From Pseudomonas jinjuensis (GTDB lineage Bacteria; Pseudomonadota; Gammaproteobacteria; Pseudomonadales; Pseudomonadaceae), in assembly GCF_900103845.1 (NCBI RefSeq), contig NZ_FNIJ01000011.1, positions 146,670 to 210,669 on the forward strand: DNA of 64,000 nt. Reading direction: 5' to 3'. Positions 26,437 through 37,228 of the stretch are shown in pieces. Position 1 is the first letter of the stretch. Every line of letters starts with the position of its first letter. The notes under the pieces were generated by a model, which ran no database searches, had not been told where the DNA came from, and saw only the letters and a program-made list of their open reading frames with translations. The position numbers were made by a program, and so were the translations under genes.

Positions 26437-29127
26437 ATGAATCCGACCTCCCCACTGCTCGTCAGCACCAAGTTCTCCCCGCCGCGCATTGGCAGCCAGT
26501 CGGTCCCGCGCAGGAATCTTCTGGCGCGGCTGCAGGCCGAGCACCAGAACCGCCTGTTCCTGGTCACCGCTGGCGCCGGCTTCGGCAAGACCATCCTGCT
26601 CGCCCAGTGGCGCCAGGCGCTGATCACCGACGGGGCGACCGTGGCCTGGATGTCGCTGTCCCAGGACGACAGTCAGCTGGAGACGTTCTGCCTGAGCCTG
26701 ATCGGTGCGCTGCAGCAGGTCGGGGTGTCGCTGGAGGAGAATCTCCTGCCGCTCAATGAGGAGGCAGGCAGCGATGTGATGCACATGATGTCGTCGCTGC
26801 TGATCAATACCCTGGCCAGGACCAGCGGCGAGTTCTACCTGATGCTCGATGACCTCCAGCAGGCGCGCGACCCACGCATCACCCAACTGCTGCAAGGGCT
26901 GATCGAAGGCGCGCCGCACAACCTGCACATCGCCCTCGCTTCGCGGCAGATGCCGGGGTTGCTGCTTGGCCGCCTGCGGGCGATGGGCGAGCTGTGCGAG
27001 GTGGAGGGCGCGGAACTGGCCTTCGATTTCCACGAGTCGCACGACTTCCTCAAGACCCATCTGGACAGCGCGATCGACGTCGATACGGCCCATGCCTTGC
27101 ACGACCAGGCCGACGGTTGGCCCATCGGTCTGCAACTGCTGTCGATTTCGCGCAAGGCCAACCCGCGGCGCCGGGGTGGGTCGATCAACCCGCAGGCGAG
27201 CAGCCAGGGCCTGGAGGAGTATCTGGCGGAAGACGTGATCGCCGACCTGCCGGCCGGCCTGCTGGATTTCCTGCAGAAGATCTCCATCCTGCGGCGCTTC
27301 AATGCGCCACTGGCCGCCCATGTCACCGGCGTGTCCGAGGCCGAGGCGATGATCGAGGCGATCGAGTCGCGCAACCTGTTCCTGCAGTCGGTCGATGCGC
27401 CGGGGGACTACCAGTGGCTGCGCCTGCATCCGATGTTCAACGAATTCCTCGCCAAGCGCCTGGTTGCCTCGGGCACCGACGTGCGACTGCTGCACCGGCG
27501 GGCAACGGAGTGGTTCGAACGGGCCGGACTGGTCGCCGAAACCATGCGCCATGCATTGCTCGCCGAAGACTTCGACCTGCTGGTCGAGCTGCTGCACCGC
27601 TCGCAGCCGTCGTACAAGAGCGTCAGCCATCTCGGCCAGTTCATCCGCTGGCTCGACAATGTTCCGCTGTTGCTGCTCACCCAGCATCCTGACCTGCTTA
27701 TCATGGGCATCTGGAGCTGCCTGCTGACCTCTCGCACCGCCAGGGCCGAGAGCTGGCTGGCCGCGCTGGTTGACGCGCAACTGACGCCGCAATGGCAGGA
27801 CCAGGTGGCGCTGTTGCGGGCGACCCTGGCAATCCAGCACGACGACATGGCCGAGGCCCATGCGCTGCTGGAGCCGCTGATGGGCACGACCCTGGAGAAT
27901 CCGTTCCTCGCCCAGGTATGCGCCTGCCTGACCGTCAGCGCGCTGAGCAGTCTCGGGCGGTACGCCGAGGCACGCCGCTACTTCAACTCGCCGGCCGGTC
28001 GTTGCCTGCGTTCGAGCAGTTATGAAATGGCGCTGATCGGCGCGGCCTCGATGGCACAGATGGCGCTGTTCGAGGGCAACGTGCTGGAGGCCGAGCGCAG
28101 CTGTTCCACGGTGCTCGCCCAGGCCGAGCAGGTGCATGGCCGGCGTTCGGTCAGCGCCTGCAACTGCGCGGCGATCCTCGGGGAGGCGTACTACGAGCTC
28201 GACCGCATCGACGAGGCGCGCGAGGTCCTCGCCAATCGCCAGGACATCCTGCGTTTCGCGGTGCCGGAGTACCGCATCAGCTCGGCCCTGAGCCATGCGC
28301 GCCTGCAGCTGCTGCAGGAGTCTTCGCGCAGCGCACTGGAGTATCTGTCCCGGCAGGAGGAACAGTTCCGCGACCTGGGATTGCACCGTGGCGTCGCCGC
28401 CATGCTCGCCGAGCGGCTGCGCATCCTGTTGCGCAGCGGCGACTGGCGGCAGGCGGAAGTCATCCAGGCGGCGCTGGAAGACCTGCCGCGCGAGACGCTC
28501 GAACCGACGCCGGCACAGGCGGAAGTGGCCGTCCTCACCGCGCTGTCGAAAGCCCGGCTGGCCCTGGCGCGGCAGCAGCCCGAACTGGCGTTGCGGGCGC
28601 TTTCGGAAATCGAGGGGCCCGCGCGCGAGTATGCCCGCAGCGGCTGGCGGCTGAAGGCGGAAATCCTCCGCACCCTCGTCCTCGACATGCTCGGCCGCGA
28701 GGAGGAGTCGCTGGAGCGCGCGCAGAGCGTACTGGCCGGCGCTTACCGCATGGGCATGCTGCGCACGCTGCTGGATGAAGGCGAACCGCTGCGCAGACTG
28801 CTGACTCGCCTGGAAATCCCGGCCGACAAGGAGCTGGCGGCGTACCTGCAGGAACTCACCCGGCGGCAGCCTGTGCAGACGGAGCAGGACGAGGTCGAGC
28901 CGCAGGTCGGCGGGGCCGAGACCAAGGAGCCGCTGCTGACCAGGCGCGAGCTGGAAATCCTCGAACTGCTCGAACAGTCGATGTCCAACAAGCGCATCGC
29001 CCTGGCGTTGAACCTGAGCCTGCAGACGGTCAAGTGGAACTTGCGCAACATCTTCTCCAAGCTCGGGGTATCCAGCCGCTACGAGGCGATCATCATCGCC
29101 CGCAAGCGCGTTCCGCGCGGCTCCTGA
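26437..29127 (+). CDS. MalT/AlkS-type LuxR-family ATP-dependent regulator 3
   Basis: 896-residue STAND activator beginning STKFSPPRIGSQSVPRRNLLARL, the MalT-like lead-in. Walker A TAGAGFGKTILL is near residue 45 and LMLDDLQQ marks Walker B. A helical sensor repeat region follows, then a C-terminal LuxR HTH (LTRRELEILELLEQSMSNKRIA, QTVKWNLRNIFSKLGV). The ATG at 26437 is chosen because the conserved N-terminus follows; a GTG 20 codons upstream is in frame. It lies between the racemase gene and the SDR-thiolase-FadB operon, whose promoters carry GGAGTGG-type repeats that resemble MalT-family binding sites. Confidence 0.92.
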   Translation: MNPTSPLLVSTKFSPPRIGSQSVPRRNLLARLQAEHQNRLFLVTAGAGFGKTILLAQWRQALITDGATVAWMSLSQDDSQLETFCLSLIGALQQVGVSLEENLLPLNEEAGSDVMHMMSSLLINTLARTSGEFYLMLDDLQQARDPRITQLLQGLIEGAPHNLHIALASRQMPGLLLGRLRAMGELCEVEGAELAFDFHESHDFLKTHLDSAIDVDTAHALHDQADGWPIGLQLLSISRKANPRRRGGSINPQASSQGLEEYLAEDVIADLPAGLLDFLQKISILRRFNAPLAAHVTGVSEAEAMIEAIESRNLFLQSVDAPGDYQWLRLHPMFNEFLAKRLVASGTDVRLLHRRATEWFERAGLVAETMRHALLAEDFDLLVELLHRSQPSYKSVSHLGQFIRWLDNVPLLLLTQHPDLLIMGIWSCLLTSRTARAESWLAALVDAQLTPQWQDQVALLRATLAIQHDDMAEAHALLEPLMGTTLENPFLAQVCACLTVSALSSLGRYAEARRYFNSPAGRCLRSSSYEMALIGAASMAQMALFEGNVLEAERSCSTVLAQAEQVHGRRSVSACNCAAILGEAYYELDRIDEAREVLANRQDILRFAVPEYRISSALSHARLQLLQESSRSALEYLSRQEEQFRDLGLHRGVAAMLAERLRILLRSGDWRQAEVIQAALEDLPRETLEPTPAQAEVAVLTALSKARLALARQQPELALRALSEIEGPAREYARSGWRLKAEILRTLVLDMLGREEESLERAQSVLAGAYRMGMLRTLLDEGEPLRRLLTRLEIPADKELAAYLQELTRRQPVQTEQDEVEPQVGGAETKEPLLTRRELEILELLEQSMSNKRIALALNLSLQTVKWNLRNIFSKLGVSSRYEAIIIARKRVPRGS

Positions 29128-29132
29128 GGCCG

Positions 29133-29169
29133 ATGGTCCGCCCGGCCCGGGGTGAGGAGGGCGGACCAT
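29133..29169. terminator. Hairpin between convergent genes
   Basis: A perfect 11-bp stem (29133-29143 with 29159-29169) between regulator 3 and the convergent SDR gene. There is no T-run on either side, so termination would be bidirectional and perhaps factor-dependent. Confidence 0.45.
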
Positions 29170-29177
29170 ACCGCCGG

Positions 29178-29951
29178 CTACAGTGAGTTGACCAGATGGC
29201 CGCCGTCCACTGCCAGCACCGAACCGGTCATGAACGAGCCGGCTTCGCTGGCGAGCAGCAGCAGGGGGCCGTTCAGTTCCTCCAGCTGGCCCAGGCGGCG
29301 CATCGGCACCATGTGGCGGATGTAGGCCATGCCTTCCTCGGTTTCGAAGTGGGTGTCGTTGATCTCGGTCTTGTAGTAGCCGGGAGCGATGGCATTCACG
29401 CGGATGTTGCTGCGTGCCAGTTCCAGCGCCAGGGATTTGCTCAGCTGGACTACACCGGCCTTGGCCGTGCAGTAGTGGCTGAGCTGCATGCCGACGCGCA
29501 GGCCGAGGATCGAGGCGATATTGATGATGCTGCCCGGGCGCCCGGCCTTGACCATGCGCCGCGCCGCGCACTGGGCCACGCGCCAGACGCCGTCGAGATT
29601 GGTCGAGAGCATGGCGCGCCAGTCTTCCTCGCTGATATCCAGCGCGCGCCGGCCGTTGCCTATACCGGCGTTGTTGACCACCACGTCGACCACGCCGAAC
29701 GCCGCCTCGGCAGCATCGAAAGCCGCCTCGACGCTGTCTCGGCTGGTCACGTCCATTGCCACGTCCAGCACTTTGGCGCCCTTGTCGCGCAGTTCCGCCG
29801 CCAGTACCTGCAGGCGATCGACCCGCCGCGCGCCGATCACCACGCGAGCACCGGCGGCGGTTACGGTGTGGGCGAAGTGAGCGCCGATACCGCTGGACGC
29901 ACCAGTGATCAGCACGGTCTTGCCGACCAGGGAGAAAATGTTCCGTTCCAT
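29178..29951 (-). CDS. SDR family dehydrogenase
   Basis: 257-residue classical SDR: TGASSGIG cofactor motif near 15, NNAG, catalytic YCTAK, and DGGHLV at the end. GARR after strand 2 favours NADP(H) over NAD. The ATG at 29951 shares a base with the thiolase stop (TGATG) and has GAGGTG upstream, so it is translationally coupled as the last gene of the FadB-thiolase-SDR operon. Likely a hydroxyacyl-CoA or ring-hydroxyl dehydrogenase step in the same beta-oxidation pathway. Confidence 0.88.
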   Translation of the reverse strand: MERNIFSLVGKTVLITGASSGIGAHFAHTVTAAGARVVIGARRVDRLQVLAAELRDKGAKVLDVAMDVTSRDSVEAAFDAAEAAFGVVDVVVNNAGIGNGRRALDISEEDWRAMLSTNLDGVWRVAQCAARRMVKAGRPGSIINIASILGLRVGMQLSHYCTAKAGVVQLSKSLALELARSNIRVNAIAPGYYKTEINDTHFETEEGMAYIRHMVPMRRLGQLEELNGPLLLLASEAGSFMTGSVLAVDGGHLVNSL

Positions 29952-31135
29952 CAAAGCACCTCGAACAGGCCGGCGGCGCCCATGCCACCACCGATGCACA
30001 TAGTGATCACGACGTATTTCACGCCGCGTCGTTTACCTTCCAGCAGGGCGTGGCCGACCATGCGCGCGCCGCTCATGCCGTAGGGATGACCGATCGCGAT
30101 GGCGCCGCCATTGACGTTGAGCTTGTCGTTGTCGATGCCAAGCCGGTCGCGGCAGTAGAGCACCTGGCAGGCGAAGGCCTCGTTGAGCTCCCAGAGGCCG
30201 ATGTCGTCGACGGTCAGACCGTGCTGCTTGAGCAACCTGGGCACGGCCAGGACGGGGCCGATGCCCATTTCTTCTGGCGCCAGGCCGGCTACCGCGATGC
30301 CGCGATAGAGACCCAGCGGCTCCAGGTTGCGCTGCTCCGCCAGGCGGGCGTCCATCAGCACGCAGGCACTGGCGCCGTCGGACAGCTGGCTGGCGTTGCC
30401 AGCAGTGATGCAGCCGCCTTCTAAAACGCTTTTCAGGCCGGTCAGGTCTTCCAGACGGGTTTGCGGACGGTTGCCTTCGTCCTGGCCAAGGGTGACCTCT
30501 TCGAGGTTCACCGTACCGGTAGCCTTGTCCACGGTCTGCTTGGTGACGGTGACCGGGACGATCTCGTTGGCGAACAGCCCGGCCCGCTGGGCCGCGGCGG
30601 TACGCTGCTGCGATTGCAGGCTGTAGGCGTCCTGCGCTTCGCGGCTGATGCCGTAGCGTTTGGCTACCAGTTCGGCGGTCTGCAGCATCGGCATGTAGGC
30701 GTGCTCGGCGTGGCGCGTCACCTGCTCGTCGCGCTCGCTCATGGCCCATTCGACGCTGCACTGCTGGACCAGGCTGATCTGCTCCTGGCCGGCGCCGATG
30801 GTCACCTGCATGCCGTCGACCATAATCTGCTTGGCAGCGGTGGCGATGGCCATCAGGCCGGAGGCGCACTGGCGGTCGATGGTCTGGCCGCTGACGCTGA
30901 GCGGCAGGCCGGAGGCCAGCGCGGCCATGCGGCCGAGGTTCCAGCCGGCAGTGCCGGAGGGCAGTGAGGAGCCCATGACCAGATCTTCGATCTCGCCGGC
31001 ATCGACACCGGCACGCTCTACGGCGGCACGGATGGCGAAGGAACTCATGCTTGGCGAACGGGTGTTGTTGAAGGCGCCACGGTATGCCTTGGCAATCGGC
31101 GTGCGGGCGGTGGAGAGAATGACGGCTTCTTTCAT
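29951..31135 (-). CDS. Acetyl-CoA acyltransferase (3-ketoacyl-CoA thiolase)
   Basis: 394-residue type-I thiolase. The nucleophile Cys is in DRQCASG near 88. Downstream are NEAFACQ (about 316), the [11 protein letters not shown]is motif (about 348) and the second Cys in [10 protein letters not shown]. It cleaves 3-ketoacyl-CoA with CoA. The ATG at 31135 begins the conserved [20 protein letters not shown]. It is 65 nt downstream of the FadB-like gene and overlaps the SDR, giving the classical FadB/FadA pairing. A second, different thiolase (SCP-x type) lies at 34984. Confidence 0.93.
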   Translation of the reverse strand: MKEAVILSTARTPIAKAYRGAFNNTRSPSMSSFAIRAAVERAGVDAGEIEDLVMGSSLPSGTAGWNLGRMAALASGLPLSVSGQTIDRQCASGLMAIATAAKQIMVDGMQVTIGAGQEQISLVQQCSVEWAMSERDEQVTRHAEHAYMPMLQTAELVAKRYGISREAQDAYSLQSQQRTAAAQRAGLFANEIVPVTVTKQTVDKATGTVNLEEVTLGQDEGNRPQTRLEDLTGLKSVLEGGCITAGNASQLSDGASACVLMDARLAEQRNLEPLGLYRGIAVAGLAPEEMGIGPVLAVPRLLKQHGLTVDDIGLWELNEAFACQVLYCRDRLGIDNDKLNVNGGAIAIGHPYGMSGARMVGHALLEGKRRGVKYVVITMCIGGGMGAAGLFEVL

Positions 31136-31159
31136 GGGGATGTCCTGTGGGCGTTTTAG

Positions 31160-31182
31160 TCCTCTCTCCCAGAGAGAGAGGA
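31160..31182. repeat. CT-rich hairpin between FadB-like and thiolase genes
   Basis: A 9-bp stem TCCTCTCTC/GAGAGAGGA with a 5-nt loop lies inside the operon. It may be an intergenic repeat or modulate relative expression; no T-run follows. Confidence 0.4.
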
Positions 31183-31200
31183 GAGAAGGGCGCGGTTGAC

Positions 31201-33312
<2,112 letters not shown>

Positions 33313-33385
33313 TGGAATGTCCGGGGTCGGTGGATCGGGCGTTCGCTAGTTAAGCGAAACCCGCGCGTTACCGATCCCTTCCTTC

Positions 33386-33429
33386 GGAGTGGGGCGGTAC
33401 ACCACTCCCTGCAGGAGCAGGTCCACCCC
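33386..33429. promoter_or_regulatory. GGAGTGG/CCACTCC element A
   Basis: GGAGTGG (33386-33392) faces an inverted CCACTCC (33402-33408), followed two turns later by CCACCCC (33423-33429). It lies in the divergent region between the FadB-like operon and the acyl-CoA dehydrogenase. GGGCGG-TACACCACTCCCTGC here is nearly repeated at 34886-34908. Proposed site for one of the MalT-type regulators (inference). Confidence 0.5.
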
Positions 33430-33559
33430 AGTCTTTTTTCACCCCCGGCCAACTCCAACGGAGTGGTCTGCGTGCAAGGCCATGTCCCTAACCTGCCTGG
33501 GTGAGTCGCCGCCATCCGAGCGGGCACGATCCAGTCGATATACAGAGGGCAATGCCGAC

Positions 33560-34702
33560 ATGATTCCACGCACGCTGTTCAGCCACGAACATGAAGAGTT
33601 CCGCAGTACCGTCCGCCGATTCCTTACCGATGAGTGCATGCCGCACCATGAACAGTGGGAAGAGGACCGCCGCGTGCCGCGCGAAATCTGGAGAAAGGCC
33701 GGCGAACTGGGAATGCTCAATCCCACTACCCCGGAAGCCTATGGCGGCCTGGGCCTGGACTGGCGCTTCTCGATGATCGTTGCCGAAGAGATCGGACTGG
33801 CCAATACCACAGGCCTGAACGGTTTCGGGATTCACGACATCTGCGCCGGCTACCTGAACAACTTCGGCACTGAAGAGCAGAAGCTGGAGTGGCTGCCGAA
33901 GATGGCGACTGGCGAGATTATCTCCGCCGTAGCCATGACCGAGCCGAACACAGGCTCCGACCTGCAGGCGGTGAAGACCCGCGCGGTCCTCGAGGGTGAC
34001 GAGTACGTCATCAATGGCGCCAAGACCTTCATCTCCAACGGCACCAACTGCGACGTCATCGTGGTAGTAGCCAAGACCGGCAACAGCGGCAAGGGCTCCC
34101 AGGACATCTCGCTGATCCTGGTCGAGGCGGATCGCCCCGGTTTGAGCAAGTCCAAACCGCTGCGCAAGGTCGGTCTGCATGCCCAGGACACCACCATGCT
34201 GTTCTTCGAGAACGTGCGTGTGCCGAAGAGCAGCGTTCTCGGTGGCGTGCCGGGCCGGGGCTTCTACCAGCTGATGAAGGAGCTGGCCTGGGAGCGCCTG
34301 TCCATCGCCATCTCCTGCATCTCGGGAGCGCAGGCGGTGCTCGACAGCACCATCGACTACACCCGCGGCCGCACGGTGTTCGGCAAGCCGATCATCGATT
34401 TCCAGAATTCGCGCTTCAAGCTCGCCGACCTGAAGGCGGAGATCGTCATCGGCCAGACCTATGTCGACCGCTGCATGGAACTCTGCCTGGAGCACAAGCT
34501 GACCACCGAAGCAGCTGCCGCGGCCAAGATGTGGTGTTCGGACCTGTACTCCAAGGTGGTCGATGCCTGCCTGCAGCTGCACGGCGGCAACGGCTACATG
34601 CTCGAATACCCGGTTGCCCGCCACTACATCGACTGCCGTGTCACCCGCATCTATGGCGGTGCCAACGACATCATGCGCGAGCTGATCGCCCGCACTCTCT
34701 GA
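33560..34702 (+). CDS. Acyl-CoA dehydrogenase (IVD/LCAD-type catalytic Glu)
   Basis: 380-residue FAD enzyme that introduces the 2,3-double bond in acyl-CoA. AMTEPNTGSDL (about 130) and INGAKTFISNG mark the FAD domain; IDFQNSRFKLADLKAE and YGGANDIMRELIARTL mark the C-domain. Gly replaces the medium-chain-type Glu (IYGGAN), while LAWERLSIA supplies Glu at the position used by isovaleryl- and long-chain enzymes, which often accept branched substrates. The ATG at 33560 starts the conserved region, with AGAGGG upstream. A terminator follows, so it is probably monocistronic. Confidence 0.93.
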   Translation: MIPRTLFSHEHEEFRSTVRRFLTDECMPHHEQWEEDRRVPREIWRKAGELGMLNPTTPEAYGGLGLDWRFSMIVAEEIGLANTTGLNGFGIHDICAGYLNNFGTEEQKLEWLPKMATGEIISAVAMTEPNTGSDLQAVKTRAVLEGDEYVINGAKTFISNGTNCDVIVVVAKTGNSGKGSQDISLILVEADRPGLSKSKPLRKVGLHAQDTTMLFFENVRVPKSSVLGGVPGRGFYQLMKELAWERLSIAISCISGAQAVLDSTIDYTRGRTVFGKPIIDFQNSRFKLADLKAEIVIGQTYVDRCMELCLEHKLTTEAAAAAKMWCSDLYSKVVDACLQLHGGNGYMLEYPVARHYIDCRVTRIYGGANDIMRELIARTL

Positions 34703-34718
34703 TCGACTTTTTCGAGCG

Positions 34719-34748
34719 CCGCCGTGCTTCGTGCACGGCGGTTTTTTT
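34719..34748 (+). terminator. Intrinsic terminator
   Basis: A 9-bp stem CCGCCGTGC/GCACGGCGG with TTCGT loop and a seven-T run, 17 nt after the acyl-CoA dehydrogenase stop. Confidence 0.92.
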
Positions 34749-34773
34749 ATTTCTGGCGGGGGCAACAGCTCTT

Positions 34774-34845
34774 GTAGGTTGGTGCTGAACGCAGTGAAGC
34801 CCAACGACGGCAATGTTGGGCTTCGCAAGCTCAGCACCAACCTAC
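34774..34845. repeat. GTAGGTTGGTGCTGA inverted repeat (complete)
   Basis: Arms of about 31 bp (34774-34805 and 34815-34845) are inverted with few mismatches. A single arm of the same family is at 15640-15674. Confidence 0.75.
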
Positions 34846-34862
34846 GAGACATGTGCTCGAAC

Positions 34863-34902
34863 CCACTCCATGCCACTCCCCATGGGCGGGATACACCACC
34901 CC
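34863..34902. promoter_or_regulatory. CCACTCC element B
   Basis: CCACTCC occurs at 34863 and 34873 (10-bp period) and CCACCCC at 34896, ending 82 bp upstream of the SCP-x thiolase ATG. The order is the mirror image of element C at 41774. Confidence 0.5.
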
Positions 34903-34983
34903 CCGCTTGCGCAACCATTGATCCATCAATAAACCCGGCTCGACTGCCAGCCGGGACACTGTCAACTGAGCGTGGAGAAGAAG

Positions 34984-36171
34984 ATGTCGCAGAAAACCTA
35001 TGTCGTTGGCGTTGGCATGGTCCCGTTCGCCAAGCCCGGCGCGAGCAAGTCCTACATCGAGATGGGCGCCGAGGCCGTGCGCCTGGCACTGAAGGACGCC
35101 GGCCTGGATTTCAGACTGATCCAGCAGGCCTATGCCGGCTATGTCTACGGCGACTCCACCTGCGGCCAGTCTGCCCTGTATGAAGTCGGCATGACCGGTA
35201 TCCCGGTGATCAACGTCAACAACAACTGCGCCAGCGGCTCGACCGCGCTGTTCCTCGCCCGGCAGGCGGTGGAAAGCGGGGCGGTGGATTGCGCCCTGGC
35301 CTTCGGTTTCGAAGAGATGCAGCCGGGTGCGTTGAAGAGCTTCTGGACCGATCGCGAACCGACCATGGGCAAATCCTATCGCGCCGCCTCCGAAGTCTTC
35401 CCGGAAGGCGCCGGCATGCCGGGTGCGCTGATGCTCTTTGGCGGCGCCGGTCGCGAACACATGCAGAAGTACGGCACCAAGATGGAAACCTTCGCCGCCA
35501 TCCGCGCCAAGGCCAGCCGCCATGCGGCCAACAACCCGCTGGCGGTGTTCCGCAAGGTGGTCACCACCGAGGACGTGATGGCCGACCAGGTGGTCTGGGA
35601 AGGCGTGATGACCCGCCTGATGGCCTGTCCGCCGACCTGCGGCGGCGCTGCGGCGATCCTCGTATCCGAGCGTTTCGCCAGGAAGCATGGCCTGCGCACC
35701 GACGTGGCCATCCTCGCCCAGGCGATGGCTACCGACACCCCCGATGCCTATGAGCCGCCGTCGATGATCAGCGTGGTCGGCACCGGCATGACCCATGCGG
35801 CTGCCCAGCAGGTCTACGAGAAAGCCGGCGTCGGTCCGGAAGACATCCGCGTCTGCGAGCTGCACGACTGCTTCGCCCACAACGAGCTGCTGACCTACGA
35901 AGGCCTGGGCTTCTGCGCGGTGGGCGAGGGCGAGAAGTTCGTCCTGGATGGCGACAACACCTACGGCGGCCAGGTGGTGGTCAATCCGTCCGGCGGCCTG
36001 CTCTCCAAGGGCCACCCGCTGGGCGCCACCGGCCTGGCGCAGTGCTATGAGCTGAGCCACCAGCTGCGCGGCACCGCCGAGGCCCGTCAGGTCGAAGGCG
36101 TGAAGCTCGCCCTGCAGCACAACCTCGGCCTCGGCGGCGCCGGTGTCGTGACCCTCTACGGTCGCGGCTGA
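34984..36171 (+). CDS. SCP-x-type lipid-transfer thiolase
   Basis: 395-residue thiolase-fold protein of the sterol-carrier-protein-x group, which cleaves branched-chain 3-ketoacyl-CoAs in sterol and isoprenoid catabolism. The nucleophile Cys is in NNNCASGSTAL near 82, CELHDCFAHNEL contains the HDCF motif of this group, and SKGHPLGATGLAQ holds the active His. GGAGAAGAAG precedes the ATG at 34984; a GTG four codons earlier is in frame. It heads the rightward operon with MaoC, SDR, acyl-CoA dehydrogenase and ligase. With the racemase it supports a methyl-branched substrate. Confidence 0.9.
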   Translation: MSQKTYVVGVGMVPFAKPGASKSYIEMGAEAVRLALKDAGLDFRLIQQAYAGYVYGDSTCGQSALYEVGMTGIPVINVNNNCASGSTALFLARQAVESGAVDCALAFGFEEMQPGALKSFWTDREPTMGKSYRAASEVFPEGAGMPGALMLFGGAGREHMQKYGTKMETFAAIRAKASRHAANNPLAVFRKVVTTEDVMADQVVWEGVMTRLMACPPTCGGAAAILVSERFARKHGLRTDVAILAQAMATDTPDAYEPPSMISVVGTGMTHAAAQQVYEKAGVGPEDIRVCELHDCFAHNELLTYEGLGFCAVGEGEKFVLDGDNTYGGQVVVNPSGGLLSKGHPLGATGLAQCYELSHQLRGTAEARQVEGVKLALQHNLGLGGAGVVTLYGRG

Positions 36172-36235
36172 TCAGGCACGACACGCGCGCCCGGTAGGGC
36201 GCGCCACTTCAAGACAACAACAGGAGCCAACCGAA

Positions 36236-36676
36236 ATGGCAGACAAGAGCCTGATCGGCCGATCCACCGGCACCACCACCAGCGAAGTGGAGAAGGGCCG
36301 CCTGCGTTTCTTCGCCAAGGCCATCGGTGAAACCAACCCGATCTACAGCGACGAGGCCGCCGCCAGGGCTGCCGGTTACAAATCCCTGCCGGTACCGCCG
36401 ACCTTCCTGCTGTGCCTGGAAAGCGAAGGCCGCAATCCACAGGCCATCGTCGAGGACGTCATGGGCTTCGACCTCGGCCGCATCCTGCATGCCGAGCAGG
36501 AGTTCACCTATCACCGCATGGCCTTCGCCGGCGACGTGCTGACCTTCGATACCCGCATCGCCGACGTGTACGAGAAGAAGGGTGGGGCGCTGCAGTTCGT
36601 GGTCCAGGAAACCCGCATCACCAATCAGGACGGCGAGCACATTGCCGATCTCCGCTCGTCCCTCGTCCAGCGCTGA
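36236..36676 (+). CDS. MaoC-like hydratase N-terminal-type hot-dog protein
   Basis: 146-residue hot-dog protein similar to the N-terminal, substrate-binding half of type-2 enoyl-CoA hydratases (FAS1-DH-like). It opens with LIGRSTGTTTSEVEKGRLRF and contains GETNPIYSD and VPPTFL, but lacks the full D-x-N-x-x-H hydratase triad. AGGAG precedes the ATG. It is followed 10 nt later by a MaoC protein with intact catalytic residues; together they probably form a heteromeric hydratase, as known for paired MaoC proteins of steroid side-chain degradation. Confidence 0.85.
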   Translation: MADKSLIGRSTGTTTSEVEKGRLRFFAKAIGETNPIYSDEAAARAAGYKSLPVPPTFLLCLESEGRNPQAIVEDVMGFDLGRILHAEQEFTYHRMAFAGDVLTFDTRIADVYEKKGGALQFVVQETRITNQDGEHIADLRSSLVQR

Positions 36677-36686
36677 GGAAATGGCC

Positions 36687-37106
36687 ATGAATATTCCGCA
36701 ATACAGCGATGTGCAGGTTGGCGACGAGCTGCCGCTGATGAAGCTGCGTCCGGTCGACCGCACCATGCTCGCGCTCTATGCCGGCGCTTCCGGCGACCAC
36801 AACCAGATTCACATCGACATCGATTTCGCCCGCAAGGCGCGCGTCCCGGACGTATTCGCCCACGGCATGCTCTCCGCCGCCTACCTTGGTCGCCTGCTCA
36901 CCAGCTGGGTGCCGCAGCCGCAGATCCGCAAGATCGCGGTGCGCTTCACCGGCATCACCCAGATCGGCCATATCCCGCACCTGAGCGGGCGTGTCGCCGA
37001 GAAATTCGAAGCGGACGGCGAGAAGCGCGTGCGCCTGGAAATCCAGTGCGCCAACCAGTACGGCGAACCCAAGATCGTCGGCGAAGCCGTGGTGGCGCTG
37101 GCCTGA
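36687..37106 (+). CDS. MaoC-like (R)-specific enoyl-CoA hydratase subunit
   Basis: 139-residue hot-dog hydratase with SGDHNQIHIDIDFARKARVP (catalytic Asp and His near 37-42) and FAHGMLSAAYLGRLL. It adds water to trans-2-enoyl-CoA giving the R-hydroxy product. The GAGGAA site is 6 nt before the ATG at 36687; another ATG two codons upstream would leave poor spacing. It pairs with the preceding MaoC-N-like gene. The following 122-bp gap holds an inverted repeat, so the downstream SDR may be expressed at a different level. Confidence 0.88.
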   Translation: MNIPQYSDVQVGDELPLMKLRPVDRTMLALYAGASGDHNQIHIDIDFARKARVPDVFAHGMLSAAYLGRLLTSWVPQPQIRKIAVRFTGITQIGHIPHLSGRVAEKFEADGEKRVRLEIQCANQYGEPKIVGEAVVALA

Positions 37107-37125
37107 TATCCCATACGAACAAGTC

Positions 37126-37185
37126 GTAGGGCGGGTGCAACCCGCCAGGTGGCCACTCCGGCCCGGCGGGTTGCACCCGCCCTAC
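37126..37185. repeat. GTAGGGCGGGTG inverted repeat, copy 2
   Basis: Perfect 21-bp inverted arms (37126-37146 and 37165-37185) inside the operon between the MaoC and SDR genes; same family as 15969-16026. The hairpin could stabilise the upstream mRNA or attenuate read-through. Confidence 0.85.
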
Positions 37186-37228
37186 GGCTGAAGCAGACAA
37201 CCGAACAAGAAAACACAGGTAAGGAACA

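Noticed and set aside
25198..29991. A single open minus-strand frame of nearly 1600 codons
   Set aside because: It lies antisense to the racemase and regulator 3 genes and in another frame of the SDR. Its sequence is low-complexity Arg/Gln/Ala text with no domain, a known artefact of high G+C codon use.
34863..34910. A sigma54 (-24/-12) promoter
   Set aside because: TGGCAT is present on the minus strand, but no GC at the required -12 spacing and the direction is away from the thiolase gene. The repeated CCACTCC pattern explains the region better.
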